Shown here piece by piece: positions 4,122 to 6,928 of a stretch of DNA of 6,928 bases. Position numbers and translations under genes: made by a program. The DNA lies in NCBI GenBank assembly GCA_016301865.1, contig JAEDOP010000037.1, positions 1-6,928 on the forward strand, read 5' to 3'. Each line of letters begins with the position of its first letter. The stretch's first letter is position 1. The notes beneath the pieces are model-generated. The model was not told the origin of the DNA and did no database searches. It worked only from the letters and a program-made list of their open reading frames with translations. This DNA is from Alphaproteobacteria bacterium. GTDB taxonomy: Bacteria; Pseudomonadota; Alphaproteobacteria; Rs-D84.

Positions 4122-5198
4122 TTAGAACTGAACATTCAGGCGAACACCCAATTCAGCCTTGACATCTGTGCCATTCTGTGAATTTACGTGGGATTCGTCA
4201 AATGTATATTCGCCATATACGGCAACCTGCATGGTATCAGTCATCTGATATGCCGCAGTCAGGTTCAAGATATATTCATCAAACCCGTCTTCCATATCTG
4301 AAACTTTGTCCATTAGTGTTTTTACCGCTGTTTCCTGGGCTTTGTTTGCAGTTAAAGCAGCATCTACAGCCGCCCCCATACCTGTATTAATGTCACCTAA
4401 ATCAGATGCTAAACCTTCGACGCCATTATCAGCGTGGTGTTTGAATGTGAATCCACCACCGAATGACCAACGATCATCCAACTGATAGAACATTTTCAGC
4501 CCAGCATTTAGTTCGGTTGTGGATTTCAAGTCAACCGAGATTTCATCTGGGAAACCGAATTGTTTGTTGTTAAACAATACAACCCCATGGCCAATATCAC
4601 TTAAATCGACCGGGAAAGGCATCGCAGTTACATCAATACTGTTGTTGTCGTTGCCGAATGTACGCAGGACTTCTACGAATGCAGCGGTGCTGAATTTAGA
4701 CCAAGCCTTGCCAACCTGGGTTCCAACGTGGAATCCCCAGCGGCCAGTTGAATAGTTATCGTATGTGAAACCATTTGCCGCATATGAACCAGACATTTCG
4801 ACGATTCCGCCCAACTGTGCGTCGGCATACAAATCCCACACCCAACCATCGTCCGTGTTAATGGCACGGTATTTCAAACCAGCGCGCCCCAGGTGTATAC
4901 CCTTGCGATCAATATCGCCGTCGTGGGTATAACCGAGTTTTGCGTAGGCTTCCAAATTATCCAAGATACCGTATCCCAATTCTTCGTGAACACGCCAGAT
5001 TGGAAATTCTGTTGCGCCATCGTGGTTCTTTAACTGATGTGCGTCTGAATCATCCGCGATTTTGTACATAACACCCGCAGATGTTTTGGAATACACACTG
5101 CCCTGCTTTGGCATGTACAGTGGGTTTTCCAGGTTGGCCGCAATCGCAGGTGCCGCGAATATCGACAATGCAACTGCTGCACTGATGGTTTTTTTCAT
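4122..5198 (-). CDS. Outer-membrane beta-barrel protein
   Basis: The gene encodes 358 residues; AAGGAG (5207-5212) lies 8 nt before the ATG. Residues 1-20 are a clear Sec signal with an AIA cleavage site (18-20). The mature protein starts at about ANLENPLY and shows many alternating amphipathic strands ending in aromatic residues, such as those near 101-110, 120-128, 153-161, 230-239, 244-253, 308-318 and 323-332. The last strand ends GVRLNVQF with a terminal Phe, the signal recognised by the BAM complex. An unusual stretch at about 272-307, rich in Ala, Lys, Glu and Met, reads as an alpha-helix inserted between two strands. The protein is probably a pore or an abundant structural barrel; no substrate can be named. 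It is a single-gene unit with its own promoter, leader repeats and terminator, and is divergent from the 5450 gene. It is much less A+T-rich than the lipoprotein operon. Confidence 0.9.
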   Translation of the reverse strand: MKKTISAAVALSIFAAPAIAANLENPLYMPKQGSVYSKTSAGVMYKIADDSDAHQLKNHDGATEFPIWRVHEELGYGILDNLEAYAKLGYTHDGDIDRKGIHLGRAGLKYRAINTDDGWVWDLYADAQLGGIVEMSGSYAANGFTYDNYSTGRWGFHVGTQVGKAWSKFSTAAFVEVLRTFGNDNNSIDVTAMPFPVDLSDIGHGVVLFNNKQFGFPDEISVDLKSTTELNAGLKMFYQLDDRWSFGGGFTFKHHADNGVEGLASDLGDINTGMGAAVDAALTANKAQETAVKTLMDKVSDMEDGFDEYILNLTAAYQMTDTMQVAVYGEYTFDESHVNSQNGTDVKAELGVRLNVQF

Positions 5199-5228
5199 CT
5201 GTTTAACTCCTTAGTTCTCGATGAAATG

Positions 5229-5310
5229 CCACACCCCCATTATTGGCAAGATGTGGGTTCATATCCACACCGCCCATTATTGGCAACAGCATGTTTTTAT
5301 GATATGAACC
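5229..5310 (-). promoter_or_regulatory. 5' leader of the barrel gene with two repeat-bearing hairpins
   Basis: Read on the minus strand, TTGCCAATAATGGG occurs twice (5286-5273 and 5249-5236), each followed by a GTGTGG. A perfect 10-bp inverted repeat, GGTTCATATC (5310-5301) with GATATGAACC (5265-5256), closes around the first copy. CCACA/TGTGG (5256-5252 with 5233-5229) closes around the second. If transcription starts near 5309, both copies lie in hairpins in the mRNA leader, upstream of the ribosome binding site. The alternative is a DNA operator pair. TTGCCAA also occurs in the boxes at 2423-2451. Confidence 0.55.
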
Positions 5311-5315
5311 TTTAT

Positions 5316-5345
5316 ATTGTTGCACCAGATTAGGACAGATGTCAA
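5316..5345 (-). promoter_or_regulatory. Predicted promoter of the barrel gene
   Basis: On the minus strand, a perfect -35 box TTGACA (5340-5345) is followed at 18 bp by AACAAT (5316-5321), a 4/6 match to the -10. This gives a start near 5309 and a leader of about 110 nt. The -10 is weak, so the start is uncertain by several bases. Confidence 0.55.
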
Positions 5346-5358
5346 AAAATAAATTTTC

Positions 5359-5401
5359 TTGACATGGGGGACTTGAAAAGTTATGACGGGCGACCTATAT
5401 A
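5359..5401 (+). promoter_or_regulatory. Overlapping promoters of the 5450 gene
   Basis: Two candidates overlap. TTGACA (5359-5364) with TATGAC (5382-5387) has a 17-bp spacer, and TTGAAA (5373-5378) with TATATA (5396-5401) also has a 17-bp spacer. The second has the better -10 and would start near 5408. The first -35 mirrors the barrel gene's -35: TGTCAA, 13 bp, TTGACA. The two genes are therefore driven back to back from one short region and could be co-regulated. Confidence 0.6.
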
Positions 5402-5449
5402 AAATCGCTGTGGGAATTAACCGCAGAATTCCAACCAAAGGAGTTCGTT

Positions 5450-6532
5450 ATGGATGTACAACAAAATGTGGCAGTGGCCCAAGAAAAATTTATCATTAAC
5501 CTGGATGCCAATGTGGCAAAAATTGTGTCACCGGTTGACCGCAAGGAATTAGCAGTGGCGTATTTAGAAATGTTTTCAGGGTTCGCATGGCGAAATTGGA
5601 CAAATAAATATTCGCTGGGGCGCGCATGGCAGACCGCGTTGGCGCAATGTGCGGCATTCACAGATACGAAAAACGATAAAAATCCGGCGGCAAAATATCT
5701 GAAAAATGTGTACGAGGCACATAAAAAATACTGGTCCCGTGTTATCATGACGCACGATGGGCGCGACAATACAATTAACCCAAACGACCAAGAAATCCAA
5801 AAATTACGTGCGCATGGCGAACGTATGATTCGCGAAGCGATGGATAAAATTAACCTGATACTGGCACGATATAACGAACGTGGTGAAAAATTGGTCGGGC
5901 AACAAAAACAAGCACAGGCGCAACATCATGCGGCCCAACCACAACCACAGGTGGGCGCAATGGCGCAACAAAACACACCACAACAGGCGGATATGATGCC
6001 CCAGGCAAACGCAATGCCAATGCAGCCAATGGAACAAGCCGTGGCACAGGCAGTGGCACAAGAAAGACCAGCGGTGGCCCAGGCAACAAAATCGGTTGCC
6101 CAGCCCACTGTGCAATCGGGGGCGTTTGCGATGGTGCGCGATACTGTTAACCGGCCAAATGCCGCGATTGTAGATAAACCGGTCGAAGTGCCGATGGCGA
6201 AACCCGCCGAACAACAAATTGAAAAACAAAAGCCGACTGTGGCAAAGCCAGCGCAAATGCCAATCGATATTCAAAAGCGGCCCCCACAGACAGTTGTTCA
6301 GCACGCACCAAAATCAGTGGCGCAGTCTGTAAAACCATCGGGCGCGTTGCCGGCCATCCAGAACAAGGCAAAACAACAAAATGTTGTTAAAACAGAAACC
6401 AAGGCAGAAGAATTTGCCAAGGCGGAAAAACGCATGAAAATTAGTGCGGAACAGCGCGTCCAGATGCAGATTGAATTTCAAAAAAGAATTCAAATGTGGC
6501 AACTGGGCCAATACAAACAGAACGCTGCATAA
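5450..6532 (+). CDS. Q/A/P-rich cytosolic protein of unknown function
   Basis: The gene encodes 360 residues; AAAGGAG (5437-5443) lies 6 nt before the ATG. There are three parts. Residues 1-148 look like a folded, mostly helical domain with several Trp and Tyr (FAWRNW 45-50, RAW 58-60, KKYWSRV 92-98). Residues about 149-315 are low-complexity, rich in Gln, Ala, Pro and Met, with repeated VAQ motifs (near 198-217 and 290-292), and are probably disordered. Residues about 316-355 form a charged amphipathic helix (KAEEFAKAEKR...EQRVQMQIEF). There is no signal peptide or membrane segment. The layout of a helical domain, a flexible linker and a terminal helix suggests a scaffold or interaction protein. 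I do not recognise the family. It is divergent from the barrel gene and may share its regulation. Confidence 0.85.
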   Translation: MDVQQNVAVAQEKFIINLDANVAKIVSPVDRKELAVAYLEMFSGFAWRNWTNKYSLGRAWQTALAQCAAFTDTKNDKNPAAKYLKNVYEAHKKYWSRVIMTHDGRDNTINPNDQEIQKLRAHGERMIREAMDKINLILARYNERGEKLVGQQKQAQAQHHAAQPQPQVGAMAQQNTPQQADMMPQANAMPMQPMEQAVAQAVAQERPAVAQATKSVAQPTVQSGAFAMVRDTVNRPNAAIVDKPVEVPMAKPAEQQIEKQKPTVAKPAQMPIDIQKRPPQTVVQHAPKSVAQSVKPSGALPAIQNKAKQQNVVKTETKAEEFAKAEKRMKISAEQRVQMQIEFQKRIQMWQLGQYKQNAA

Positions 6533-6557
6533 AAAACCGGGAAAAATCCCGGTTTTT
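6533..6557. terminator. Bidirectional terminator between convergent genes
   Basis: A perfect 10-bp inverted repeat AAAACCGGGA (6533-6542)/TCCCGGTTTT (6547-6556) with an AAAA loop is flanked by A residues on the left and T residues on the right. It starts directly after the stop codon of the 5450 gene and overlaps by one or two bases the stop codon (6556-6558) of the minus-strand gene. One hairpin therefore ends both transcripts. Confidence 0.92.
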
Positions 6558-6928
6558 ATCTGTCATAAATAACGGGCGTCTTGTTTATCGTATATATACG
6601 TCCGTCGTTTTCAATGTTGTGATATATGTACAAAACATTTGCCGGACCATCCGTCGCCGTCCATGGGTTATAGTACCCAATTATATGGCGCGATGTGTTA
6701 TATGAAAACACAGAACGGAATGTATTATCAAACACGCGTGAATATTTATCGTCGAATTCAGGGGAAACAATCATATTCATCGCAACAACGCCACCGGGCG
6801 CAATACGCGATTTAAGACGTGCCATAAATTCCGCCGTGATTAAGGATTCGGGAACCTGGTACGAATTAGAATACACGTCCAGCAATATAAAATCATACTG
6901 GTTGGTGGTGTTCTTTAAAAACTGACTG
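6556..6928 (-). CDS. Spermidine-synthase-like (aminopropyltransferase fold) protein, C-terminal part
   Basis: The frame enters from the window edge without a start, so 123 C-terminal residues are visible. The segment YDFILLDVYSNSY, then VPESLITAEFMARL, then APGGVVAMNM matches the second half of the Rossmann-like domain of polyamine aminopropyltransferases and related class I methyltransferase-fold proteins: the Asp of the DxY motif, the LxTxEF helix, and the LxPGG turn before a strand. The last 60 residues contain strands typical of the family's end. Active enzymes transfer an aminopropyl group from decarboxylated S-adenosylmethionine to putrescine, but many bacterial relatives, including membrane-fused ones, have no proven substrate. 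The catalytic N-terminal half is not visible, so the activity cannot be judged. The TTG at 6885 is an internal codon, not a start. Confidence 0.8.
   Translation of the reverse strand, partial: SQFLKNTTNQYDFILLDVYSNSYQVPESLITAEFMARLKSRIAPGGVVAMNMIVSPEFDDKYSRVFDNTFRSVFSYNTSRHIIGYYNPWTATDGPANVLYIYHNIENDGRIYTINKTPVIYDR

Noticed and set aside
5804..6304. Long minus-strand frames opposite the Q/A/P-rich gene
   Set aside because: These are shadows of the biased codons of the plus-strand gene (Gln, Ala and Pro codons read backwards). Their products are Leu/His/Cys-rich nonsense and lack ribosome binding sites.

Overview
The window looks like chromosomal DNA from a Gram-negative bacterium, probably an alphaproteobacterium. 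The evidence is: two lipoprotein signal peptides with an LSAC lipobox, an outer-membrane beta-barrel with a Sec signal and a C-terminal phenylalanine, a tRNA-Asn with encoded CCA and consensus sigma-70 promoters, and a small helix-turn-helix protein whose FNPSKR...GxPRW signature I know from alphaproteobacterial CI/S24-type regulators. A host-associated, uncultured lineage would fit the overall style, but that is inference.

Left part (1-2422): a tRNA-Asn on the minus strand has its own promoter and terminator. Next comes a roughly 240-nt structured leader that ends in an intrinsic terminator only 11 nt before a start codon. It appears to control a three-gene A+T-rich operon of exported proteins of unknown function: a lipoprotein gene broken by one in-frame TAA (593-1366), a small secreted four-cysteine protein (1386-1832) and an intact lipoprotein (1832-2422, overlapping its neighbour by one base). 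The leader contains a chain of competing helices that looks like an attenuation switch.

Middle (2423-4121): three TTGCCAA boxes spaced exactly 11 bp apart precede a promoter and a small cytosolic protein (2506-2868). A divergent pair follows: a stand-alone CI-like HTH regulator (minus, 2950-3195) and a protein with weak DUF4160 resemblance (plus, 3436-3879). They share a 240-bp promoter region with operator-like repeats. The stretch 3880-4121 has no gene but holds two terminators, a large imperfect palindrome and a possible three-way-junction element.

Right part (4122-6928): an outer-membrane barrel gene (minus) and a Q/A/P-rich cytosolic protein gene (plus) are transcribed divergently from back-to-back promoters. 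The barrel gene's predicted 110-nt leader contains two near-identical 14-nt repeats, each carried in its own hairpin. The last gene is the C-terminal part of a spermidine-synthase-like protein (minus), cut by the window edge and sharing a bidirectional terminator with its neighbour.

The most interesting elements are the attenuator-like leader (343-581), the single stop codon in an otherwise intact frame (797-799), the tandem-repeat leader of the barrel gene (5229-5310) and the helically phased TTGCCAA boxes (2423-2451).
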